From positions 4,395,182 to 4,459,181 of the forward strand of contig NC_087384.1 in the NCBI RefSeq assembly GCF_963675165.1: a DNA stretch of 64,000 nucleotides, written 5' to 3'. Position 1 is the stretch's first letter. Each line of letters opens with the position of its first letter. Below, one piece after another: positions 10,205 through 21,813 of the stretch. The position numbers and the translations under genes are program-made. The DNA comes from Halichondria panicea (taxonomy: Eukaryota; Porifera; Demospongiae; Suberitida; Halichondriidae). The notes under the pieces are model-generated. The model was not told where the DNA came from and did not search any database. It worked only from the letters and a program-made list of their open reading frames with translations.

Positions 10205-12938
10205 ATGGCCAAGAAAGAAAGCTATATGATGGCAGTTCCACTTTCGAATAAACCCTGGAGGGATTTGAAGCCTCCCCTGTCCCAGACGTGTCATGATGGA
10301 CTGAAGAGACTAGGATTCACCTCCATGACCCCAGTACAAAGTGCTACAATCCCTCTGTTCATGAGCAACAAGGATGTGGCTGTGGAAGCTGTCACAGGCT
10401 CTGGGAAGACTCTTGCATTTGTTATACCCATCATTGAAGTATTAACTAAACGAAAAAAGTCTTGGACGAAGAATGAAGTTGGCGCATTGGTAGTCACGCC
10501 TACTCGAGAGCTTGCGACCCAAATCGCTGGTATGTTTGAGCCATTTATGCCCAGCGATCTATCACTGTGTTCGTTGATTGGAGGTAGAGACTTGCAAGCT
10601 GATATGGACTGTATCAATGGACAAGGTGCCCAAATTATTGTTGCCACTCCTGGACGTCTTATTGACCTTCTCCAGCGAGCCGAAAGCAACCTTTCCTCAG
10701 CGTTGCGACTCCTGGAGGTGTTAGTATTGGATGAAGCAGATCGCTTACTGGAGTTAGGATTTGAGAAAAGTATCAATACGATCCTCAGTTATGTACCAAA
10801 ACAGAGAAGGACTGGTCTTTTTTCTGCAACTCTCACTCAAGACGTGAAAGCTCTTATGCGCGCTGGAATGAGAAATCCAGTCACCATAACTGTTCGCGAC
10901 AAACAGAGCTCTTCAGACTTAACTCCCACTCCAAAATCACTGTGCAATTACTATTTGATTTGCTCTCCTGTAGCCAAGTACTCAAAACTGCTGTCTTTCC
11001 TAAGTCGGTATAATGATAAGAAGATTCTTGTGTTCTTTGCCACTTGTGCTGGTGTAAGTTACTTCAGTTGTATCACTCGACGGTTATGTAGCTCATTGAA
11101 AGTGTTGGCGTTACATGGAAAAATGCAAGCAAGACGACAAAAACTGTTCACCGAATTCGCATCGCTATCACGAGGAGTTTTGATGTGTACAGATGTGCTT
11201 GCCAGAGGTGTTGATTTCCCCGCCGTGGATTGGGTAGTTCAATTTGATCCCCCTTCATCAGCTAAGGCGTTTGTTCATCGCTGTGGACGTACAGCCAGAA
11301 TGGGGAATGTTGGCAGTGCTCTGGTAATGCTCTTGCCAACAGAGAAAGATTATGTCGAGTTCTTGGAGTTAAATCAACACGTTGTTTTGGAGGAGTTCCA
11401 GAGTGAGCTGGATGTGAGTGAAGAGTATGTCCGTAGAGGGAGAGAGATTGCCGCCAAAGAGAGGTTAGCTTGTTTGATTCTGATGTTTCTCTGTTCTTAT
11501 AATGTAAGCCAAACCTCTATTTTTGTCTTTTAGGGAGATGTTTGAAAAAGGAAAAAGAGCGCTAGTCTCGTTTGTTCACTTTTATTCCAAACACGAGTGC
11601 AGGCTCATCTTTCAAGCAAAAGGTAAGGTTTGTGTATAGGCATGCCCTCATAATACATGTATTTTGACCCAACAGAGCTTGATTTAGTGTCACTAGCTCA
11701 AGGCTTTGCCCTCCCCCATCTCCCTAAAATGCCAGAGCTCAAGGGCAGAGATGTGTCTGCGTTCACTCCTCACACCCGCCCCCACTCAGAGATACCTTAC
11801 AAGGACAAGGTCAGAGAGAAAGAACGGAAGGCCAAGATAAAAAGACAAGCAGGTCAATGTCGTCACTGAGCTCAGAGCTATCCTTACTGCATTTTTTTAT
11901 TTAATGGCTTACCTAAGGATGTTTGTCTTTATTGTGCCTCGGTGCGCATGCACAAGCGAGGTATACGGTAGTGTCTGTGTAGACTGCTACAGCTGCTCAA
12001 GGACTAGTCATGTTTTCTTGGATTTTAATTCGTGGATTTACAAAATAATGCTTTGTTCTCGAGTTATGCCTAGTTTTGCTTACTTGGCATGCCATTGCAG
12101 CCTTTTCAGAAGAGCACGTAGCCAAACTTGTTTACCAAGTGTTGCTACTCTACTTAGTAGTTAGCTCTGCACTAGACCGCTATCGCTATTGGTAGCTGCA
12201 AGAGTGAAAAGAGAGCTGCAAGGCTCTGCTAATGCAGCCATTAATTTTAGACTTAAACTTTTGGCATTGATTGTTTTTAACAACAATCATGGTCGATTAT
12301 TACACACTCTTTGAGTTTGCATGCAGAAAAACAAAATTGTTCATCATGTGTATAAAAGCTTTATGTTATGTAGCTTTGGCATCTCCACCGAGGCATCAGC
12401 ACACCTGCAGTGCTTTCATTAGTTAAAGCACCTGTAAATCATATTTGGGTCTACTTCATAATTGTAAGGACTTGTTTCTTTACATGTACTTTCAAGTATA
12501 ATTTGCTGGCATGTAATCTGTAAAGGCCGGTGTATTTTCATTAATGTATCTGTAGCATATCAATTAGCGAGAATTAACACATTTACCTGTTTTTCACATT
12601 GGTTGTTGTAGATGATGCTCTCGTGAAAAAAAAACCAAAACCAAAACGAAAGGTATAGATAGATATGAAATGTTGCGTCATTAGTATGATTTTGTTTTGT
12701 TTTAGGTAAGGATAAGAACTCCAGAAAGAGAGCTCACAAAGGAGCGCAAAAGAAAGCGTAGAAGTGAGCAAGGTTTTTCGGAAGGAGAGCTTGATGAGTT
12801 ATCGAGAGAAGCTCGACTACTGAAGAAGTTCAAAGCTGGAAAGGTGGTCCCATGCAATTTCCATTTGGCTTTTTTAACACTTTGCATTCTTTTTTACAGA
12901 TTACAAAAGAAGAAATGGAAGTTTCACTAGATGGATAG
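10205..12938 (+). CDS. DDX55: ATP-dependent RNA helicase DDX55 (yeast Spb4 orthologue)
   Basis: DEAD-box helicase of the nucleolus needed for large ribosomal subunit maturation. Exons: 10205-11463, 11534-11622, 11676-11852, 12612-12652, 12706-12843, 12900-12938; 580 residues, close to the human length (about 600). Motifs in order: Q motif (TPVQSATIPLF), Walker A AVTGSGKT near residue 63, PTRELA, TPGR, DEADRLL near 175, SAT, ARGVDFP, HRCGRTARMG. After the helicase core come the SPB4-type segment (SLAQGFALPHLPKMPEL) and a Lys/Arg-rich tail with ARLLKKFKAGKITKEE, both characteristic of DDX55. A second in-frame ATG lies at 10229. The intron 11853-12611 contains a repeat element. The long first exon contrasts with the fragmented neighbours. 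Confidence 0.95.
11934..12420 (+). mobile_element. Dispersed repeat family A, copy 1 (about 490-545 bp)
   Basis: Begins tgcctcggtgcgcatgcaca, then agcgaggtatacgg, and ends ccaccgaggcatcagcaca followed by gtgctttcatt. The ends form a short inverted repeat (gcctcggtg and caccgaggc). Other copies are at 27701-28247 (same strand) and 42630-43155 (opposite strand). It sits inside a DDX55 intron. Confidence 0.75.
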
Positions 12939-13129
12939 AAAAAATTTTTAATTATTTTTCTTTTTACTTTTGGAATATATACGTTTTTACTGACGACGTC
13001 AATGTCTCCTAGACTACAGTGGGTGTTCCCCTGATGCAGGTTGGATGACCTTCAGAACCTCGTGCAATCTCGCGCTCATTCAACTTGTACTCACATTTGC
13101 ATGCAAACGTCTGTCTCAGTGCATCAACT

Positions 13130-14939
13130 ATGGCTGATAGAGAGAGCTACCTGTACCAGGCCAAGCTTGCAGAACAAGCTGAAAGATATGAAGGTTGTTA
13201 CACACTGATAGCTAGCTATTTAATAATGATTGTATTGCTAGTTTCACATGCTAAATCTAGCTAGCTAGCCACATCCATGTAGCTGGATGATTGTCTGCTT
13301 TAATAGCTATGTACAACCACACATGCACACTAGAAATGGTTCAGCTAATGACAAAAATTGCCCAGCTGAACACAGGCTTAACTATTGAAGAGCGAAACCT
13401 CCTCTCCGTTGGCTACAAAAATGTTATTGGGACACGGAGAGCGTCTTGGAGAGTGGTAACAGCGATAGAGAGCAAGGAGAGGGGGGAACCAGGAGAAACT
13501 AACCTCACACGAGTGGAGATTATCACCAAATATAGGGGACAGATTGAGAAAGAGTTAGTAGACATTTGCAATGACATCCTGGGCTTGTTGGACGCGACCC
13601 TCTTACCATCAGTCGAGGAAAAAGACACTGAAGCAAGAATCTTCTATCAGAAAATGTAAGTGACGGGCACGTATATGTACCCAAATGACTGTGCTAGCGT
13701 GAATGTATAATGATGTGTGGAAGATGATATTCGCATTGTTGTATCCTTGATGCATAATATGGTATCCTTAATAAATACGTTACACTAGTGTAGTGTACTT
13801 TATTATGTTTTGAGTCTCGAACCTAAATTTTGTCTGCATCTAGCCCTAATCAGCTAGCCATCAGCTTTGTTGAGTCATCAATTGGCGGTTTCTGAATGCA
13901 TGTACTAGTAAGGTTAACATGATTGTTCCTATGTTCACCCATAAATGGTATGTGACATACACTTGTTTTCTCACTGTACACAAATATTTGAGAGAGAGCT
14001 GCCAGGGTTGTTAATTAGAGCCCCAATCCAACAAACACTGACAGCCCGTTAATGCAGAGGTTAATGTAATTGGTGTGTGGTAATTGTGCCTAGGTGACAA
14101 TTTTACTTTTTTGTTGCAGGAAAGCAGACTACTATCGCTACATGTGTGAGATCATGCAAGAGGGAGAAAAGAAGGCAACCACTGCAGGAAACTCACTCGA
14201 TGCATACAAGGCTGCCTACGAAATTGCCGAAGCCTCTTTGCCTGCCACCCACCCAATTCGTCTTGGTCTAGCCCTAAACTTCTCTGTATTCTACTATGAG
14301 ATCCTCAACAAACCCGATGAGGCACGGATCCTAGCTCAGCGTGCCTTTGATAATGCCGTAAAGGAATTGAGTGGAATGAGTGAGACTGACAATTCATACA
14401 AGGACAGTACGCTCATCTTGCAGCTCCTTCGTGACAACCTAACACTGTGGAGCTCTGAAGATCAGGATGAAGGTCTGTGGCGTAATGTTTAGCTTTTGTA
14501 AGCAGTTTATTTCTGTATTTACCTCTGTCTACCTCAGTACTACTGTTCACCTATTAAATCTTTCTCCTAGTGCTTTAAAGTGTCAATGTTATGGTAACAA
14601 ATTAGTAGATTATATTTACCTGCCAAAAACAGAATTGTTTCAATATGCATTGCCTAGTAACCAACTTTAAATTAGTAAACAGCTATTCATCAATTCTAGT
14701 AATGACTGTACAGTGCAAAGAGTTTTAGCTGACGTCATGCCAACATTACATACTTAGAAGTGTAATGTAAATTCACGTTGGGTAATTTATACCAATAAGT
14801 TAAATCTCATGCCTTATGCCTCTCTCTAGTAATTTACAGCATACACACGAGGAGGTGGTTCATATACTTTGCACTGTCTTTATATTGTGTGTGTTTGTCT
14901 TGCGCAGGTGAGACACAGGAGCCAGTGGAAGACCAATAG
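13130..14939 (+). CDS. 14-3-3 protein
   Basis: Phosphoserine/threonine-binding dimeric adaptor of the cytosol. Exons: 13130-13193, 13307-13655, 14120-14472, 14908-14939; 265 residues, slightly longer than the usual 245-255. The family signatures are clear: an N-terminal dimer helix ([14 protein letters not shown]), the first 14-3-3 signature [13 protein letters not shown] with RRASWR, and the second signature around [18 protein letters not shown]. The ligand-groove residues Lys, Arg, Arg and Tyr of this family appear present (KNVIG, RRASWR, RY in helix E). The exact paralogue cannot be told. Compared with vertebrates there is a small acidic/basic insertion after the RRASW helix ([11 protein letters not shown]). 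The last exon encodes only a short acidic tail. Confidence 0.97.
13656..14119 (+). other. 14-3-3 intron 2, no gene seen
   Basis: A/T-rich intron bounded by gtaagt and ttgcag. No repeat structure or open frame worth reporting. Confidence 0.6.
14473..14907 (+). other. 14-3-3 intron 3, no gene seen
   Basis: Bounded by gtctgt and gcgcag. Only chance frames. Confidence 0.6.
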
Positions 14940-15389
14940 GAACTGCTGTATCACTTCCTTATAATTATGTACACTAAGCATTACTACGGACACGCATACT
15001 TTGAGTGAACCTTTTAGGTAGTGTTATCAATTGATTATTTAATATGAGTGAATTTTATGTATATTGTATATACGTGTGTAATTAACAATAAGACAGTATT
15101 ATCTTTGTGATGATAATCTATAATCATGACCCACAAAGCCCAGACTATTAGAAAACAAGTGTTATGATTATGAGCCAGAAGTGTATATTATAATAATTAT
15201 GCAACCTAAAATCTTAGGCATGTCAGCGGCCAGCATCATTAATTTAGTATGTTGCTCAAGCTTATGTCGGTCAACCACACATGCATGCACGAAAACATAC
15301 ATGTATATAGCTATTAAATGGTGTTATTAACATTGAATTCAAAGAATGCAGGAGGGTGTTTGTACAGCAATCGTCATGTGGTTTATAGT
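14940..15389. other. Convergent 3' intergenic region between 14-3-3 and USP30
   Basis: A/T-rich. It holds the 3' UTR of 14-3-3; no clear AATAAA was found. No gene is visible. Confidence 0.5.
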
Positions 15390-15491
15390 TAGTCTGGGGG
15401 CCAGACCTTTAATTGCTCAGGGAGGAGCTAGGAGTTTCTCCTAGCTCTACTTGATTTTTCTCCCGAGATATTAGGTCTGGCCCCCAGACTA
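15390..15491. mobile_element. Short hairpin MITE, about 102 bp
   Basis: Perfect to near-perfect ends: tagtctgggggccagacctt at the left and the reverse complement aggtctggcccccagacta at the right, with an inner gctaggag hairpin. Confidence 0.75.
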
Positions 15492-15539
15492 GGTGTATAC
15501 ATTTATATACTATGGTACAAAGTTGTCGGTTGTTGGGGG

Positions 15540-18016
15540 CTACAGAATTCTCGATTTGCAATAGAAGAGCATATACGCAGTACAGTTAGTGACTTCATGT
15601 GCCGTAGCTCCATACACTACTGTATCAGATGTACACACCCATTGCCTCTCCTTTACACGTCTATATGTTTGATAATGGCCCGAGAATGGTCCTCCTAAAT
15701 GTTCTGTCACGGCATACAGCGTGTATGTATGACTAGACCCCCCCTTCACTCGTGAATGAGACTTCAGATACTGGCTAATGTTGAGACTGATGGGGAATGA
15801 AACGAAGGTGTTGTTCTTGTGTAGTTGTCCGTCATTTCCCCACGTCGTTCTTTTGAAATGAATACAGAGACAGTCGGGTGGTCTTCCCAGTTGTAGACGC
15901 TTCCAAAACTTCCGTTTGACCTTCTTTTTTGCTACCTGTGGAGTAAGAAAAGTATGGTTAACACAATCATTTTTTATTTGGTATATTATATACAAGTTTT
16001 GAGAATATGCATGATGATAGTAAAATAAAAAGTGGTGTACAAATAACTGTACATGATTATATTAGAGGAGGTCGCGGTGCAGCTCAAGCAATTTGCCTTT
16101 GTTTTACACTCGGATAACATACGACGTGGGCGGATAATTATTGCTCATTTACAATCAAAGACTAATTGCTAGAGCTACTGTACCTCCTTTGTTAGTTTAA
16201 AGGTGAGTACTGACACCCACGACATACCTCTGAGCAGTGTGGGCACTCGACCTCGTGTACTACCTCGGACCTGACATAGTCAGCCATGCAGCTCTGTAGT
16301 GAGCACTGCATGGAAGAGAGGGGCTACAATTTATGGTAGTGCTAACACGGTAATTATAATAGTGCAATACCATACAGTATGCGACAGATAAGTTTTGTGA
16401 TACTATCGGACACTTTAAATTTAGGGACTGTCAGAATCTAGGAGACAAGTAGCCATCTGCAGGGTGTCATACAGGGGGGGGGGTATATCCCCCTAAAATT
16501 TGCATTCAGGTACTAGTTGTATGACGAGAATGCAAAGGCGACACACTCCGCGTGCCTTTATTGCCCCCCTCTGCTTCAAAATCCTACGACACCTTGATCT
16601 GCATGGAGACTATCAAAGAATGAATAGAGATTGCTAAAGTAGTGGATGCAAGATGTCACAAAAATATATTGTCAATGAAATATTAACCTGAGACTGGACG
16701 GTCGGCAAGGTGAGAGAGAGGCTATCAAACATCTCATATCGCATTGGACACTGAGAGACAAAAACACAGTTACACCGAGAGTGAACAATAATGCTAGAGC
16801 CATGTAGTGAAAATTATAAGAGACAACCACAAACTCTCCCCCAGCAAATACATGTACAAGGAACTGAAAGTGATGGTGTAGTCTAGTCTAAGGAGATGGC
16901 CTACCGCGTAGTTACAAACACAGCAGAGCAGTTCACTGGTGAGTAGCCCTTGCAGTGGGCACTTGACAGGCTTCTCAGGTGGGTACACACATCCTACAAA
17001 AATTGTTTTAACTTGAATACCCTATGATCGGAAATACTAACTATTAATTTGATGCATAGTTGCTGGTCACTGGCCGCTCTCCGATCAAACAACACTTGGG
17101 TTAAATGTTGGAATGATCAGCTAACCTCACCAATGATCCCTACCTGTTTTTGTCCAGGCTATACTTCTGCTATTCTCCTGCCCACTCTCCAGTAGCTTCT
17201 GTACTTCTGAGAGCAGACTGGGACAGGGAGTCATTTCCTCAGCCAGGGTCGTCAGGATCACATGGTATAGCTCATGGGCATCCTATAGTGGGTGTGTGTA
17301 TATGTGTATGAGTGGGAAGGTAATTATTTGAGAGTTTCAACATCAATCCCATTAACATTAAATGTCATGCAATAAAGAACATCAGCCAACCAAAATACAA
17401 TATGTACGTATTGAACCTATACAGTGTCAATGTTCTCATTTCATACACTGTAAATAATTAAGGAACTTGCCTGCTGCTGAGAATCAATAGACCATCGATA
17501 ATGTCTTAGGGCACGCAGGATTGAAGATGGTGAATGAGCTCCCTCTCTCTCCTCATTTAAAACTGCATGATCATGATGATACAGGAATGTGCTAATCGTG
17601 TAAAGTGGATCGATCGTACCTGTGAGAACATGCACGAGTGCTGTTGCAAGGGGGCCAGCGTTTGAAATTGAGGAAGTGTCGATCAGCCATTCCCTCACTG
17701 GAGGCAGTGCAGCCAAACCCTGTACAGAAGAAATTAACAAAAAAACGATCGTATAGTCATTGTGCACATCATACTATGTACACGCACTTGCAAGATGGCG
17801 TTCATGAAACAGGTGTTTCCAAGATTTGTCAAACCAGGGCACTGACCTGTAATAGGCACATCATACACACACGTGACAGGCACAGATGACGACATCACCT
17901 CTTTTTCTAAAGAAGAAATCCGGTCCCCAAACAACATACACACCAACAACTACAGCTCCCAAGCAAGCTGCAGCAGTTGCTACAGTGGAGGTGCTGTAAG
18001 CACTGGAGAAATCCAT
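15540..18016 (-). CDS. USP30: USP30-type ubiquitin-specific protease, membrane-anchored
   Basis: Mitochondria/peroxisome-anchored deubiquitinase that opposes Parkin-type ubiquitination in vertebrates. Exons: 17899-18016, 17788-17846, 17620-17719, 17471-17562, 17144-17282, 16905-16993, 16688-16750, 16228-16305, 15540-15935; 377 residues (human 517). The N-terminus has one membrane helix at about residues 10-30, followed by a basic stretch (FFFRKR). The Cys box is GLTNLGNTCFMN (Cys52), then QQQDAHELYHV. Two zinc CxxC pairs lie in LLCCVCNY and VECPHCSE. The His box is SGHYQTYRR (His333). Ser349 in WVCTSDTVV occupies the third-triad place, where most USPs have Asp or Asn; this Cys-His-Ser triad is a USP30 hallmark. 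The intron after 17471 uses a GC donor (cag|gcaagt), supported by the QQQ-DAHEL junction. Confidence 0.92.
16456..16595. mobile_element. Degraded copy of the 'gtgtcatacagg' MITE
   Basis: Left end gcagggtgtcatacaggggg; right end aaaatcctacgacacctt. A fuller copy is at 57807-58001, and a third, variant copy at 50782-51010. Lies in a USP30 intron. Confidence 0.6.
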
Positions 18017-18139
18017 GGTAAAGTACAGAACAAAGGTGCTACATTAATTTACTGCCATGTGGCATTCTATTTGACGCACATTTATTCTAATAAAAACCCA
18101 TCAACATTTACACTTTAGCCTCTACTTCAGCTGCTGGAA
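18017..18139. promoter_or_regulatory. Head-to-head intergenic region of USP30 and PRKRIP1
   Basis: The two start codons diverge across only 123 bases, so a bidirectional promoter is likely. A possible 5'-UTR acceptor (ctacttcag) precedes the PRKRIP1 ATG. Confidence 0.5.
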
Positions 18140-21100
18140 ATGAGTGATGAAAAGTTAGAGGAGGAGGCTTCCACGGCCAAAGGAAAGCCCAGGCTCTCGG
18201 ACTTTCAGAAAACACATCTCAGCAAGCTGATGGCCAATCCAGTAAAAAGTTATTAGTCCATACTCACATGCACACAATTATCCACCTGTTCCCCATACAT
18301 ATACAGGATAAGCCAGTGGTAATTCCTGAAGGACCTAAACGGAAAAAACCCAAGGAGCCACCTGAGTTTGTGAGATTTTATATGGGTAAATAATACCTGG
18401 TTAAGTAAACTGCCTGGAAAACCGTATTGAGTTAAATATAAACACACTGACACCTAGCTACATACCGTAAAACCTCGATTTAAGGCGACACTTTAAAATA
18501 ATTACGTTTTGCGAAAGTATAGTTTTAATGTACACAAAAAATGGTGCTATATGGGCGAAATGCCAAGTGTCGCATATTTAGAGGGTCGCCTTAAATCGAG
18601 GTTTTACAGTAAAGTGCTACATGTAGTTGTAATGAAGGTATCGACCCACACACAAGTTAGGGAATGTGCTATAATATTCTAGTACGCTACACATAAATTT
18701 GATATTAAAGTGTCTGAATGAAATCGCCACTGGAATACAATTATGATTGCAATACTCTTTTAGTATAATTAAGGCCACCATTATACGAGGCAACTTTCAG
18801 GCAATGAATTGCCTCGTGTATGTTACAAATTGCCTGAAATATCGGATTTACTAATTCATACAAAACTACACTACCCATGCTGTCATAATTATCTGAACAC
18901 GTATAAAAAAATTGCTGTATTTACAACCATTGTAGGCAACAAAATAATTGCCTGAAAGTTACCTGGTGTATGGTGACCTTAATGGACAAAATGTCCATCA
19001 TTTGAGTGATGCTATAATTATTATTCGGTGCATGGGTTTGAGAGATTAATTTGTTTATCGTATTACTGATTGATCCCGATTGCGTTGTATTTATAATTAT
19101 GATTCCTGCAGGTTCAAGTGCTGGTGCTGGCAGTGAGGTGTTCCACGTTTACCGTCACCTCCGTCGGCGTGAGAACGATCGTCAGGCCATCATATCAGAG
19201 AATGCTGACGTAGAAGATAGAGAGATGGAATTTCAAGAAAAACTGTTTGCCAACAAGCTGGCTGATGACGAGAAGACGAGCAAAAAAAGGGCAAAACGGT
19301 AAGCACAAATTCAATAAAGCAGAGCCAATAATTGCATAATAGCATAATAATTAAATCGTATGATGTACCGTATTACTAGAATGTTTTGCGAGCATCAAAC
19401 ATATGCGAACTTTGCAAGGGTTGATCAATTCGCAACAATAAAATCGTTAAACTATTACTTAGTACCGGTAAATACGCACGATCCTTGCCAGAACACAATG
19501 TTAGATCCTGCTGATTTAGCTCATTCGCAAAGGTTTTTCACCAGCAAAATATTCTATGTACTATTATTGCTGATTATTTTACCTACAGCCATGACATCCA
19601 TCAAATCCAGTCGCGTAACTGTACTTTAAATGACTTATAAGCACTCTAATACTCGTCATCATTCAAGTCATCCAGCCATCTCAAAAGTGCAGCTTGAAGC
19701 TACCCTTTTCTAATCTGAAAACCCATGTGTTCGAATAACGACCTCGGCTGAAAATTTTATTAACAGCTGTAGAAAACTGCGATTAGAAATCAGTATAATT
19801 ATAAATCATAACAAGCACTGCCATAGCATCAAGAGTATAATAGGACATACCACACCTAAGAGGAGGATATGCACCCTCTGCTACCGTGGTTACTCTGAGG
19901 CGAAGTTGTGGGGTATGTAACCATGGTAGCGAAGGATATACGGGGTGCATATCCTCCAAATAGGTGTGGCATATCTGACTTATACCACGTGACCGCAGCA
20001 CTATAAAAGGACCTCTCCCTAGCAACAATTCAATCCACGATGCAGACTGCAAAAAAGAACAAGACTATGCCAGATAATATTTATTGCAGCCGTCAAAGAG
20101 CTAGTTGAGCAACACGTCGACTCCTACAGATGCTCAAGAGTTTCCTTGGTCCAAGTGGTGACCATTCGACGCCCCTTACTGGAGTTGCAAGCTCTTCTTG
20201 GATAAAATGTATCTAAACCACGCCCATGGACCCATGGAAGCTTAGCCATCTTGTTGGAGAGCAGCTTCCGTGTTTCTGCTGTCGCTCTGAGTCTTAGTAC
20301 CGTCAAGCATGGCTCTTTACTCTTTGCTTACTTTCTTGAACTTTAAAAACTGTGCATGCCTGGGGCTGTATGCTAATATTCTATATTTCCTACAGCTGTT
20401 GACCAATGAAATCAATTAGAGGTGACGTAAGTGTGGTATAATAATAGAGAGAGAGAGGATCGAACGTAGGCGTACTGTACATCAGATGTATGCGGTGTCG
20501 ATTCGTCAGTGTGCACATTCCAAGCGTAACAGATACAGGAAGTCACGTTACTCTCCGCATACATCTGACATACAGTATGCCTACGTTCGATATTCTCTTC
20601 TCTATTATACTCTTGATAGTATTAATCACTTGAAGTTATTGCACGAGTAACCATATTATTGATTTTTAATGCAGTTCTCTGCTGTTTTCAATAACATTTT
20701 CAACCGCGGTTGTCATTTGAAAACAAGCCCCAGTGGCATAGCAATTGCCTCCCCTTATTCTGGATCTCTACTACTCAGCTCAGGTTAGTGTATCTGATTG
20801 TCTACCCCCCCCCCCCTTTCTTCCGCTGCAGTTAGCTAGGCAAGCAAAACGATAAACTGAGCTCTATTCTGGTCTAGACTAGCTAAACTAGCTTCTACTA
20901 TGCAAATAGAACGTCAAGGCCACACCCAACTCGGTAAAGAAGTTAATTATGACGTCATTATTAAGAGGCGTGGCTCCCAGTAAAAATGCGCGGCTGATAA
21001 GCGATCGCTCTTTGTCCCCTATTTCAAAATATCCTGGCTACGCTCTTGAGCCCCCATGCGATGACTTGAAAAGTAATTGCATGTTGTCAATGACGACTTG

Positions 21101-21595
21101 CAATTACTGGTTCGGATGTGATAAGGGATTGATTGCACTTCACTATATGAATCCCATTACATAGTGCATCATACAGAGTGTAGTTTTATATGAGATGCCC
21201 TATCCGATATACGGAATAGCAAGTGGCCACATTTCAGGGCGAGTTTTGTGCAGTAAACATCTAGCTAGCAATCTGTGCCAAACCAAATAGCCGGTATATC
21301 GAGGTGGCCGCACTACAGAGAGCCAGAATAGCGAGTGTCTACTGTACTATAGTACACACGCAATATCCAACTGTGACACCAAGAGTGTGAATATAATTAG
21401 GTACATTGTGTTATGTCTCTTTCCAGGCTCAAAAAGAAGCAAAGGAAATTAGAAAAAAAGAAAAAACCGTCTGAAGGAGACAATGAGGCAACGAATAAAG
21501 AGACAGAAGACGTAGAAGCAATGAACAATGAGAAAAGTGTCAGCAGTGATGAAGAAACTGATCAACAGACACATTTCACGATAGGAGGGAAGTAG
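18140..21595 (+). CDS. PRKRIP1: PRKRIP1 (spliceosome-associated, PRKR-interacting protein 1)
   Basis: Nuclear protein known in human as a bridging component of late spliceosomes. Exons: 18140-18241, 18307-18385, 19112-19298, 21427-21595; 178 residues against 184 in human. Conserved stretches: KLMANPDKPVVIPE, PPEFVRFYMGSSAGAGS, FHVYRHLRRRE. A long charged helix follows (EFQEKLFANKLADDEKTSKK), then a Lys-rich segment (KKKQRKLEKKKK), an acidic Ser/Glu tail and the end FTIGGK, which parallels the human FTMGR end. The 2.1 kb third intron contains several inverted-repeat elements. The start ATG is inferred from the match of the following residues; an upstream non-coding exon may exist. Confidence 0.92.
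18463..18611. mobile_element. MITE with 'cctcgatttaaggcgac' ends
   Basis: Left end taccgtaaaacctcgattta; right end taaatcgaggttttacagta. About 149 bp, in PRKRIP1 intron 2. The gtcgc(c/t)tt core is shared with the larger elements at 55022-55330 and 62584-62842. Confidence 0.8.
18769..18982. mobile_element. MITE with 'aaggccaccattatacgagg' ends
   Basis: About 35-base imperfect inverted ends: ttaaggccaccattatacga at the left and gtgtatggtgaccttaa at the right, each with an inner attgcctgaaagtt-type block. About 214 bp. Confidence 0.8.
19843..19976. mobile_element. Hairpin MITE in PRKRIP1 intron 3
   Basis: Left arm ataccacacctaagaggagg with atatgcaccc; right arm gggtgcatatcctccaaata with ggtgtggcatat. 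The central loop also pairs (taccgtggttac and gtaaccatggta). Confidence 0.75.
20442..20609. mobile_element. MITE family B, copy 1
   Basis: Left arm taatagagagagagaggatc and gaacgtaggcgtactgta; right arm tacagtatgcctacgttcga and tattctcttctctatta. A second, longer copy lies at 51280-51592. Confidence 0.8.
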
Positions 21596-21813
21596 CCTAG
21601 CTGTCACCTGTTATGTCTTCCTAGTTTTTTGCTCATTATTATGTAAACATGAAAAACACAATCCTGTATAATACCAAAATAATTACCGGTAATTGAGTCG
21701 ATTATTGCCAACTTCATTGTGTAACTGACAATCTTTACCAAATCACCAAACCAAGATCTATAGATATATAGCTAGCTAGCTATACGTCGTAGTCTACCTA
21801 GCTAGCTGGTGAA

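Noticed and set aside
10291-10776. 161-codon minus-strand frame
   Set aside because: Lies exactly opposite the DDX55 helicase core; composition follows the sense gene and no motif is seen.
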